64,000 nt of DNA from the NCBI GenBank assembly GCA_023014335.1, contig JAECYW010000019.1:1116001-1180000 (forward strand). Reading direction: 5' to 3'. Numbering within the stretch: the first letter of the stretch is position 1; each line of letters begins with the position of its first letter. A program made the position numbers and the translations under genes. This DNA is from Galerina marginata. Taxonomy: Eukaryota > Basidiomycota > Agaricomycetes > Agaricales > Galerinaceae. Below the pieces are notes generated by a model. That model saw only the letters and a program-made list of their open reading frames with translations, was not told the origin of the DNA and did not search any database. Positions 1 through 9,669 of this stretch are shown here, one piece after another.

Positions 1-3000
1 CAGGTATTCGATGAGTGCTTTTTCGAAATCTTTATTCCCGGCTTTTAACTTGTCACGAATTTCTTGTGGGCTTGGGCAACCTTTAATCCACAGGAGCATG
101 TGGAGATGTAACGTTAATCTACCCTGTTGTTCAACCATTCCGTAATACGCGTCTGTGTCCCCGTAGAATCCTTGAGAATCGCTACCGACACCAAGTATGT
201 GTTGAATGAATGCGTTGACCATGAAGCGGAAAAAGCGGGCAGCCGCTACCGGATTTTGAGCTACCATAGCTGTTCTTTCTTTAGCTGACAGGGGAATACT
301 AGGCTCGAAGTCCACCTTGTTACCTGCGTAGTAGATGCATAACGGATGTCTTGAATCAGCTGGAGAGAAAGTGATGAACCACAGAGGTGCGCCTTTGAAG
401 GACATCAACGACCATAGTTCATTCCGACGAAACTTTTTAGATGATAATGAACCTTGTACATGTCCCCCGACATGATCTAAATCATTCAATAAAGAGAAGC
501 ATAGCTTCTCGTCTTCAGTGATTGGAGTGACGCTCTTTCCTGCGCGTAGAGATGCCGCAATATTAACGAGTGTGTGTGGATTTAATTTCGATAATCGGTC
601 GGCAACATTTTCGAAGCTGCCTCGCTTAGATGCCAAGAAGCTACCCGTAATTGCGCTTTTCATTTGTTCGTGATTGAAAGCAATTATAGGGAAATGCACA
701 TCATTTTGGAACCTTTTATCGTGGAACATTAGCAAGTGTTTTTTGTGTGCGGCTTCTGACAGTTTTCCTCGAAGGTGATGCTGACCGAGCCCACCATAAC
801 CGTATGGGAAAAGCCAAGGAAACATCTTTGGGTACGCTTCTGGGTGGTCATACATTGAAAGGGGAATACCATTATGACCAATTCCTAACACCTTCCCTTC
901 CGCTTGCAAGTGCCTGAGTGCTAATGCTTTCATGGCTTTTGGCGATAGCGTTGAGTACTCTTCTCCAGTCAGGCCATGCACGGTGAATGGGCATGGACCC
1001 TCTTCAGTTCCTTCTTCAATATCATTGTCATTCAAGCTCATCTCTGAAGGGAGCTTGTTTCCGTCACTTTCTGTCTTCCGGTACTCCACGGCCACGGGAA
1101 TGCCATGTTCGGGATAAGTCAACAAGTTTTCTTCTGAGATTTCTAGGTCTTCATATTCGCGGTTGTTTAGCTTTAACCAATTTAATGCTTCCGCAACTTT
1201 GTTACGCCTCACAAGTAAAGGTGTCCGGGCAAAGTCTTCAGGAGTGGGGGCTGAACTCCCCATGTAGACAAAGGCAAGAACTTCATCGAGATCGGCCCTG
1301 GGAGGTGGGAGTACTTTGTATAATTGGGGAATCGGGTTACTGAGCATAACCACGTTCGCAATCATTTTAGCCCGGCCGGAGGACACGCGAACTAGACAAC
1401 GGTTGTGTCTGATTCGTGGTATTAGCATCTGCTCGGCAAAAGTTAGATTCTGCAGTACCTCTGGCACGTTCCCTATCCACAACCCGTTTGCTAGTGAGTT
1501 AACGGGGATCTCTCCTAATTTCAATGTATTGTGACACGGTACACATACTCCTGTGCAGCCGGCTTCTAAAATTGGCTCGTCAATGGGTTCGATTGGATCA
1601 GATATTACTTTTCTCTCCTTTCTCGTTAAGTGACTGCGCAGTAAGTTCATGTCACAAGCGGCCTCAGATATCGGAATGAGTGTACGTTCGAGAGTTAACG
1701 CACCACATGCCGCACAGCCTGACTCCTGTACGTTGGCGGGATCAAACTCTGATGCACAAGCCGTCATCGTCTTGTGTAGTTTACGAGGAGTGAGTGGTTC
1801 GGGAGGGAACTGGACAGGGGATTCGATTATTTCGGGTTGACTGGCAGGTTTCTCCAGCAAGGTAACAAACATTGGGCAAGAGTTGCAGGTGTGGGACTTC
1901 AAAGCCTCGATGATCTTTGTGACAGGCGCATTTTGATGAGCAACTATAGCGTGGCGTGCCGCAATCAAACGTAATACTGGTAGAGGTTGGGTGTCGCAGA
2001 GTAGGTCCAGAGGTATAACTGCCCGAACAACGGTATTTGAATCAACCGAACTGTTAGCAGGTTCGTAGCTGCGAAATTGTACAATAATATTATCCCAGGT
2101 TTCGTCGGTCTCATGATCGATCAAGAAAGGTGCTACATCTGAATATGTCATGTTGATACGCTCACGTCTTCTGACCTGTGTGAATAAGGAAACGAACGAC
2201 GGACAGTTGGAGCAGTCGTGCCTACTCAGTGCTGCTGTCATTTTAGCTGATGACCCCGTGTGGCTGACTCCGTGAAGTTCAGCAATGCTCCTGAGTGATG
2301 AAAGAGGTTGAAAATTGCAAAGAACGTGCAAGGGTATGTTAGCTTTAATGGTGTTGTCGACGTCCATACATTCATCCGCATTTTGATACCCAACAAATGT
2401 CACTACTCGATCTTCGTGTAGCGCAATAGATTGATCTTGGATGTACTCTCTGAGATCTGCGAGTTTCATGTGACTCGAGCGCTTGGGTCTTGTCTGAAGC
2501 AAACACACGAAAGAAGGGCAATTGATGCAGCTGTGTTTTTTGAGTGAACCAATCACTTTTCGTGCTCTAGCATTATTGGGTATCTCTAACCCATGCAACT
2601 TGGCGATATCTCGGAGTAATGATAGAGGTTGTGAGTCACAGAGATAGCGAAGCGGAATGTCGGCTTTGATGGCTCCTTGAATGTCCATCGGTTCGTCATC
2701 TCTTTTGTAAGCGCGAATTATGATATCTTCGTGATCGTCGAGATCTAAGGAATCAGCATTTCTCACAAATTGTCGGATCTCAGATAGGAACAAACGAGAT
2801 TCTTCTTTGTGTTGAGGTAAAAAGACGCAGCGGTGGCTATCGCAAGTGTCACAGTGGTGAGCCAAGTCAAATTTCGAAGTAGCTTCTTTGCGATTAAGTT
2901 TGGAGTGTATGAAAATACCATGTCGATTACCCAGTGTCCGGATATCGGGTACAGTAAGGTATTCGGCATGTAAGTGTATAGGCATTCGAGCTGCAATGCA

Positions 3001-3762
3001 ACGAGGGTTTGCCTCTGCGAATGCGTCAAGCTCGGCATCATCCATATAATCAACGAGTTCATAGTCAGAGTCCAAGACTGTAATACCGGCATCCGGATCG
3101 ATAAATTGTTGGAGTAAACTGCCCTTGATTAGTTTTTTTCGACTATTCGTAAGGCCTCCTCCACTATGACGCTCAGGTGCATCAGTCTCGTCGTTGCTTG
3201 GAATAATTACTGAGTAGTTATTTGTTACGTGGACATTTTTGGGAGTAGGCCCTACAAAGTCATTCAGCAGCGTTTCCTGCCACGTCTGAGTGACATTGTT
3301 CCATCCGTTTGGCTCATAGATACGTACACCATTCATTTCGAACCAGAAAATTAATTTCGTGACAAAGTAGCGTCTGATGTTGAGCAAGGCAAGTTCAGCC
3401 CGAACGCCGAACGTACTGACAGAGGAAAAGCAATGGTAGGCACACAAGTAAGGTTCAGAGAAGCCTGAGCCCCCTACTGCTTCATGAAAATCAGGTAGCA
3501 ATGGCCGAGAGTGGGTCGATAGGGCATAACTCCAACTGTTCAATGCCGTGGACGTTGTCCCCCTGTGTTGGGGGTCAAGGAGCAGGCTATGTAATGGTTC
3601 GAACTTGCGCATGCAGAATAGTGAGGCGCCACCTGTCTCATTGGTGCAGTAGGGCAAATGGGTGTATGCTGGGCAACGAAAGTCAGGGCCTATGCCGCTG
3701 GGCTGAGTACAAGCATCCAAAGCAAACGTAATCGATATCGTCACACTGGGTGAACTGCACAT
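1..3762 (-). CDS. Helitron replication protein (RepHel), 3'-truncated by window edge
   Basis: One frame stays open from an in-frame stop at 3868-3870 down to base 1, about 1,250 codons without an intron. The first ATG is at 3762. The part nearest the edge carries the Helitron-like N domain: the motif GRLTLHLHMLLWIKG (about 55-110) is the HUH-associated region of fungal Helitron replicases. Upstream of it is a long conserved stretch of the DUF6570 type, with CVPCHNTLKLGEIPVNSLA near 1480-1550. N-terminal to that lie four tandem modules of about 104 residues, each ending in a CxxC pair (about 2835, 2530, 2212 and 1885). The catalytic HUH/tyrosine region and the helicase should lie beyond base 1. 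Seen: open frame and motifs. Known: this domain order is typical of basidiomycete Helitrons. Inferred: a rolling-circle transposon whose 5' end lies above 3762. I did not find its terminus. Confidence 0.9.
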   Translation of the reverse strand, partial: MCSSPSVTISITFALDACTQPSGIGPDFRCPAYTHLPYCTNETGGASLFCMRKFEPLHSLLLDPQHRGTTSTALNSWSYALSTHSRPLLPDFHEAVGGSGFSEPYLCAYHCFSSVSTFGVRAELALLNIRRYFVTKLIFWFEMNGVRIYEPNGWNNVTQTWQETLLNDFVGPTPKNVHVTNNYSVIIPSNDETDAPERHSGGGLTNSRKKLIKGSLLQQFIDPDAGITVLDSDYELVDYMDDAELDAFAEANPRCIAARMPIHLHAEYLTVPDIRTLGNRHGIFIHSKLNRKEATSKFDLAHHCDTCDSHRCVFLPQHKEESRLFLSEIRQFVRNADSLDLDDHEDIIIRAYKRDDEPMDIQGAIKADIPLRYLCDSQPLSLLRDIAKLHGLEIPNNARARKVIGSLKKHSCINCPSFVCLLQTRPKRSSHMKLADLREYIQDQSIALHEDRVVTFVGYQNADECMDVDNTIKANIPLHVLCNFQPLSSLRSIAELHGVSHTGSSAKMTAALSRHDCSNCPSFVSLFTQVRRRERINMTYSDVAPFLIDHETDETWDNIIVQFRSYEPANSSVDSNTVVRAVIPLDLLCDTQPLPVLRLIAARHAIVAHQNAPVTKIIEALKSHTCNSCPMFVTLLEKPASQPEIIESPVQFPPEPLTPRKLHKTMTACASEFDPANVQESGCAACGALTLERTLIPISEAACDMNLLRSHLTRKERKVISDPIEPIDEPILEAGCTGVCVPCHNTLKLGEIPVNSLANGLWIGNVPEVLQNLTFAEQMLIPRIRHNRCLVRVSSGRAKMIANVVMLSNPIPQLYKVLPPPRADLDEVLAFVYMGSSAPTPEDFARTPLLVRRNKVAEALNWLKLNNREYEDLEISEENLLTYPEHGIPVAVEYRKTESDGNKLPSEMSLNDNDIEEGTEEGPCPFTVHGLTGEEYSTLSPKAMKALALRHLQAEGKVLGIGHNGIPLSMYDHPEAYPKMFPWLFPYGYGGLGQHHLRGKLSEAAHKKHLLMFHDKRFQNDVHFPIIAFNHEQMKSAITGSFLASKRGSFENVADRLSKLNPHTLVNIAASLRAGKSVTPITEDEKLCFSLLNDLDHVGGHVQGSLSSKKFRRNELWSLMSFKGAPLWFITFSPADSRHPLCIYYAGNKVDFEPSIPLSAKERTAMVAQNPVAAARFFRFMVNAFIQHILGVGSDSQGFYGDTDAYYGMVEQQGRLTLHLHMLLWIKGCPSPQEIRDKLKAGNKDFEKALIEYL
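1860..3000 (-). repeat. Four tandem CxxC modules in the Helitron protein
   Basis: The predicted protein repeats one pattern four times: 'IPL-x-x-LC-x-x-QPL-x-x-LR-x-IA-x-x-HG', a variable linker, then a short basic/His run with CxxCPxFVxLL. The CxxC pairs read HHCDTC, HSCINC, HDCSNC and HTCNSC at about 2835, 2530, 2212 and 1885, a spacing of about 305-327 bases. The N-terminal unit is the most diverged. The fixed spacing and paired cysteines suggest repeated small metal-binding domains, possibly for DNA recognition. That role is inferred. Confidence 0.75.
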
Positions 3763-4202
3763 AATAGCGGTTACGCCGCCACCCGCAGAGTTATAAGTCG
3801 CTAAATCCTCTTGAGATTGGCGTAAATGGGTGATGACGGTATCACTAGGCGGGTATAAGTCTGTAAGTTACTGTCAGTTAACGTTGTTATCGGATCGCTT
3901 CTCCTGTCTGCAGGAACTTACCCGTCGTTTCAATGAAGACCACTTCTTTGCATCGAGTCTTAATAAGAGGGGAGTCTGTATGATTGGCGTATGTTACCAG
4001 GAAAGCTAAGAGATATAAGCTGGTAAACAACGAGTTGACCATGGTGGCAGTCAGGAAAGAAGATCGATGAAGATCACTGATCTTCGGTTGCATTGTCTCC
4101 TAACCATCGTTGCCGACTCTCGGCAAAGGTAAATATATATATATACGAAAATATATTACGTAAATGTTTGAGCGAAATATTGTACACGTAACACTGAAAT
4201 CT
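3763..4202. other. Spacer between Helitron protein and JmjC gene
   Basis: A short minus-strand frame (3887-4093) reads like a hydrophobic leader followed by 40 residues. It has no supporting exon or homology I can name. 4131-4160 is AT-rich, with a TATATA run. The Helitron 5' terminus and the 3' UTR of the JmjC gene are expected here, but neither could be placed. Confidence 0.3.
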
Positions 4203-7200
4203 TCAACGTGTTCTAGCACGCTTGGAGGGAGGCAGGTACTCGTCGCTGTAATCCTCGTCATCTTCGTCGTCTTCATCTTCATCCGTGTCCATTGCGCCAT
4301 ACGAATCACTTTCACTTGGTTCTGCCCACAGTCTCCAAGATGAATCACGACCGCTTTCGTATAATATGTCCAGGCTGGTTTCACCGCTCGTACTAACGAC
4401 TTCGAACCTCTGACGTTAGCGAATTCCAATCATACGAACCAATTTGCCTACCAACTGGGATGTGTTTGAGTCCAGGAGCTGGAGATACCAGGCAATCGAA
4501 ATCGAAGGGGTAAATCAGGGAAACAGCATCGTCACATTTGTCGATGGCATCCAGAATCATAGGGTGACAATGAAAGCACGCCTTCACTTGAGTTTCAAAA
4601 GCGCCTGCTGGAAGTTTGATAATAGACGGTTTGAACTTCAAAGAAGCTATCTTTTTGTCGTATGCAATAACAGCACGAGCTAGGTTGGAGATGAAGGGTA
4701 CGAAGATATGGTCGAATGCACTGAGGCCTTCACCCGTTGCCCGATTTTTAAAAATATACCGGGCATCGACATGATGAATGATTTCCCATGCTAGAGCGCG
4801 ATGATGGATGCATTTGGCCCGGGTAAATCCATTCATGGCATTGAGATCGTACATCTCGCGGTGTGTGGAATGGAGAAGTTGGCCGACCACAGTTGTTTCC
4901 TCTGCAGACTGGTAGGTTTCAACCGAAAAGGCGTTCATAAGAATCGAGGTTGCGCAAGTTGAAAATAAATTCAAGATCGACGGCAAGTCAGTCAATTCCG
5001 GTGCGTGAAGAAGTGTTCGTCGGTCTCGGACAGGGTTTCTTGAAACGATTATGTCGTGGTAGAAAACTGTCATTCGATGTATGAGGTCGCGCCACTCAGC
5101 GTGATCTGTGTTGGTGGATATGTCATTACAGAAGAAGGTGTGGATGATTCCCACCAGGGTGTCCGTCATTGTGGTTGAAGTAAAAAGGTGGCCACCGTAG
5201 CATATAGTGTTCTCAGTAGTGAGGACCGAATGTAGGGTATTCGGAGGGAGGATTCTACAAGATGTCGTTAATATCCTTGAGTTTTATGATAAGCGTCAAA
5301 GTACTCACATTTTGTCGCCAGGTTCCAAGTATATTGCCTCAACCTTCCACTTATCGGAGCAAGGACCATATGGATCGAAGTTATCTAGAAATACATCAAT
5401 CTGTTGGGAACCCTGTTTTTCGATTGGCGTGCCTATGAAAATCAGTTTCCCTCCACAACCGCAGACGAGGAAGGCGCCACAGCCATTCGCATCAATATGC
5501 CAGGGATGATGTGCGCCTTTCGTGGTTACCAACGCCCACCGAAGTGCATTAGCGGGAAGATTGTCGTCTTTGCAGTACGGCAGTCCTTCCGTTGCCAACC
5601 ATGCTCTAGTTTCGGATGAGAAAGGTGTAGGCGCAGCTCCCTTCCATCCCATCGGAATATCGAGTGCGTTGAGGATCTTTGCTTTTGGATCTCGAGAGCA
5701 TGTAAGGATTGTTTCTAGAGTGGTTGTTTTACTGCGTTCACCGTAGCGGCCTGCCTTCGGCGGAATCGAGAGATCTGACAATGATGAGCATTTGCGTCAA
5801 AGTACCGGAGATATAGATGATGTACCATGAACTGAGATAACCGCTGCGAGGTCTTTAAGCTCTGATAAACCATTCTCGTCAAATGACGTCAATTCGACGT
5901 CAGATTCCGTCAAAACCAAGACCTTAGAACCTAACAGGTTGAGTAGCGCCTTTTGGTCTTCGGTCTTTGAAGCTTCCTCGGTCATTATCGCGAATGCCGA
6001 TTCTGCAATGGATGTTATAAATTTAGGCTTTCCGTTTGTGTACGAAGCCACCGAAGCATCGAAGAGAGCAAATACACTATCGAGCTGATATTGGCCCTAC
6101 ATTTAATTTAGAAAACAGGTCCCGGTGAAAGAAAATGTGGGACATACGTGAAGCTCCGGTGTGACTGTTTTGGCCTGACCTCTTGCCGTATAAACGGTGA
6201 AAGACGGGCGCTCTTTGTTCGTAGTTTTCTAGCATAATTTTTAACTGTGAAGCCTAGAAGTCAGTGAATGGTCATACCTCCGGCTTCCCTAGATGATCTA
6301 GACTAGTATCAGGCCTCCCCGACTGTAATGATTGTCAGTAAGCGACATTCGTGGAGGGATATAAAAACTGACCACAATATCGTCGATGTCAATATACTCA
6401 ACCTTCTTGTGCGTGACTTGTGATTCAACAAGATCGACCGGAGCGGGAATATCCCGCGCGAGTGACGATATTCTTTTGACTGTTACACTCCTGGTTGGTT
6501 TAAGGTCAGCGTCGTTCACATCTTGGTCTTTCTTACGCTTTCGGTTCTTGACCGGCTGGGCGGGGACATCTGGTTTGGACGGAGTAGTGATTAGATTGTC
6601 CGTACTGTCAGGCTGACGTGTGATTTGCAAGAAGTCAGGGCCAGCTGGCTCCAAATGCCCGTCCGAATTCGTAGTCCTGGTGTCTGCTGGCGGGTCGAGC
6701 GCTGGAGCATCTACGTCGCCTGCAATGGGTTGATGTTCATCTGCACGCGACAGGTTCGCGTCTCCAGAAGCAGTAGAACCTCCCGCAGGATCAACGGCGG
6801 GCGTCTCAGCGGGGTTGATGGCAGGTGTCTCAGTGGGCCCCACAATGGGCGGCTCACCGGGGTCGACGGTGGGTTGTTCAGCGGGCTCGATGACAGGCGA
6901 CTTAATGGGCTCGATGACGGGCACGAGATTGGTCTCGGTGGAAGGCAAACTGTTTGCTAAATCGGTAGTTTGAGGCACCTTGGGCTGCGGAGCATTATCC
7001 TTTACTGCAGTTTCAGTTGCTCCAGTGCCTGGCTCTGCATGTTTTTGTGCACTTGAGACGTCAGGCTCATTATTAATACCTATCCTCGAATCAGCCGCAC
7101 GTTTCGCCACTTACACAAGTCAGCTAACGGGTCTAATTTTCAGTGGTGTGTTGCTTACCAGCGTCAAGAAAATTCTGTGCGTGCGTCCAATCACCCGGAA

Positions 7201-8569
7201 CGTCAGAGGCTAAGTCGAAGTCGTTCACGTTTTTTAGAACAGCAGTACCTTCGTCGTCAAAGCCTGGGAATAGTGTTAAATACAAATAACACATCGAAAA
7301 GTTCACTTCACCATCGGTGAACCAATTGGGGCAGTCGGCGTTACGAACTGCATCCCAATCAATGCGGTCAAAGCACTCCAGCAAAGCCAATAATGGTGTT
7401 TTTGCACCAGAAGCTATATATAGTAAGGCCTTCCATATCTCTCGTTCCGTGTTTTGCAAAACGGGGGGCTTGCAGTTTCCGACTCTTTTCGTCCACTATA
7501 ATGACTCCGTCAACCTCAGTACTAGAATCACTGAATATTTACACACCATCGCGATTTCAGACTTGTTCAAGTAATAAGTTACTAACTGATGTGGTAAGAA
7601 GAGCGCGAGAGGGGAGAACGTGGCAGCAAATATGAGGGGGTTGCCCAGGTATCGGGCGTCTTTGCTTGTCTTCCCTTCCCGTGATATCAACGTGCTTGCC
7701 ATGATCTCCTGGTTGGGCTCCTCCTGAAACCCTTCCGTGCGAGACGCGTATTTCGCAATAGCCGCTGCAAAGTCGGCGGCTGAATCAGGAATATTAGGGA
7801 TACTACCGTCAACCTCATCGTCTCTCAATCCAGTCATGATTGCGATATCCATGGCGGCGATTACGACATTCCGAAGAAAGACCACTCCTTGATCGGCGGC
7901 ATCAGTTTGAACGCAGAATGACATTAACGATTGGAAATGGCTCGATTGCTGCCATCCTGTAATGCCAGGCTCTTTGAGAGTGGCCAGCGCAGTCAGTGCT
8001 TTCTTGGCGTTAAGCAACGTCTTTGGCCATTGAGCGAATTTTGGCCATAGCTATCAAGTATCAGCTTTCACGTTTGGACTATAGTGTACATCTGAACGCA
8101 CCTTCGGCTTTTTCGCTATCAATGTTTTCGAATGCTTTAATACGACCGTTGTTTCTTCATCTGGATAACAGTCCATACACACGTCTAGAACCCTCAGAGC
8201 TACTAGAAGCGGCGTCAATTTGATTATTGTATGTGTGGAGAACGGTGCAGTTCGAGTGACGTCTGGATTTAACAAGCTTTTGAGTTCCGTAGAGGAGATA
8301 TCGTGCGAATTATCCATAGCATGAAAGCACTGATCTACTTTGTTGGCCAGCGGCTGCGAAAAGGCGTCTATCGATGTAACTGCTGTGCTAAGGGCGAAGA
8401 AACACTCACAAGTAAGACATGTCTCCGAGGATCCTCAAATTTGACGCTCAGTGGGCCTTCCATCAAAGCCAGCCTGCTTAACCATGGGAATGCGGCGATC
8501 AATGCAGAGTTTTCGCGTAATCTTCGGAAAGAAGATGACTAGGTGGGTCAACGATGACAGATCGGTCAT
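4203..8569 (-). CDS. JmjC-domain (Fe(II)/2-oxoglutarate dioxygenase) nuclear protein
   Basis: Eleven exons join with consistent phases: 8569-8446, 8382-8102, 8050-7547, 7495-7159, 7109-6373, 6322-6278, 6228-6148, 6096-5826, 5774-5306, 5254-4456 and 4409-4203, giving about 1,284 residues. Most introns are 46-51 bases. The JmjC core is in the last third. WHIDANGCGAF supplies the HxD iron ligands, and ILPPNTLHSVLTTENTICYGGH supplies the distal His. The middle has a proline-rich array of xEP/DP octads (about 6760-6910) followed by the basic cluster NRKRKK. The C-terminus is an acidic tail ending PPSKRARTR, a likely nuclear signal. Histone-demethylase-like chemistry is inferred from the fold; the substrate is unknown. 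The first exon is the least certain part: an alternative start at 8698 with another small exon is possible. Several exon joins rest on splice consensus alone. Confidence 0.8.
6760..6910 (-). repeat. 24-bp coding minisatellite (Pro/Glu/Asp octapeptides)
   Basis: About six imperfect 24-base units inside the JmjC gene encode variants of [V/I]-[E/D/N/G]-P-[A/G/T]-E-x-P. The run is in frame and ends just before a Gly/Ser-rich linker. Copy number is likely to vary between strains. Confidence 0.8.
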
Positions 8570-9669
8570 ACCTAGTCTGTATTGCTATGGCGGTACTTGC
8601 AACGTCCTCTGGGGCTGTTTCAAGCCCTTCTTCAGTAATAACCATTCAAGGCACACTGCTCACGTACCGGCCGCCCCATCTGCGCTACAAGTCGACATCG
8701 GGATATAAAATTAGAACTGCTTCAGAAACTGTGCGAAAGAATGGTCATGGCGATTTTGTGGGGCTCATTTTTCAAATTAGGGCAGGTTTTTAGACGACAT
8801 GTGACCTTGAGCACGTCATAAACCTTGCCATATCTGGAACTTAGGCTGTCGTATTGTTTTGTGAGCTGCATTGCCTTCCTCTGGTCGTACTTCAAGCAAA
8901 AAAAAGAAGGGAATGCTGTTCTGGTCACGCTACTCTGGACGCCGGCTGTTCGTACTCTTGCTCAGACAAAATCTGTTACTGGAGGTTCGGCACTTTTCTT
9001 GTAACGTTCAAATGCACTGTCCCTTGCCGGTCCTCCGCTGATTACTGCATTCTCGATGGTTCACGGTCTTGCTGTCAAGGTTTTAGTTCCTCCTCCTCAC
9101 TGTTGTGCCTGGAACCTCGCGGGCAGAACGTGTCTTTTTGCAGCAATTTCCACGACTCTTCTTCTGTAGGGACATTGTGCGTGGATCTCCTGCCTACTCA
9201 GTTGTGCGTGCCTCGATTTCCTGAGGGTCGCGGAAAGCAATTAGCGATTTGAGGTCGATTTCATGAAAGAATTGAATACAGCACTTTTGACGTAATCTAA
9301 CGATGCTTCGTGGTATTTTGAACACGGAGCGCCTTAGGTTATTATGAATTTTGGTGTTCTTTGTCGCACCACTTTCCCTTGTTGAAGCTATATCTAACTT
9401 TGTTCGTTGAACTCATTCGATTGATGCAACAACGTAAGAATCACTTAGGCCCCCAGAGCCAATGTGGGCCAGCGATTGTGCAAAGGCTGAGCTGATGCTC
9501 CTCTTGTCATGATTTATAAGTCTTAAGTATCACTGGTTTGATTTCTAGATGTCTTTATAACGGGTCTGTGTAACAATAAATTCGTTCACGCCATTCAATG
9601 GCTTATCATAGAGGTTAAATTGAAATGGGTATTCGGATCTACATTTTGTAAATCGGCTAGAGCTAACGA
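8570..9669. other. No supported gene
   Basis: Frames at 8722-8928 (-) and 8854-9252 (+) show no domain, no consistent splice partners and many cysteines typical of chance translation. An alternative 5' exon of the JmjC gene may lie at 8666-8698. The rest is AT-moderate intergenic DNA. Confidence 0.4.

Noticed and set aside
987..1840. Plus-strand frames inside the Helitron gene (for example 987-1343 and 1649-1840)
   Set aside because: They lie opposite a 1,250-codon open minus frame with clear Helitron motifs and show no motif of their own.
8854..9252. Plus-strand frame of 132 codons rich in Cys and Ser
   Set aside because: No leader, no domain and no regular cysteine spacing. Composition looks like translated CT-rich noise.
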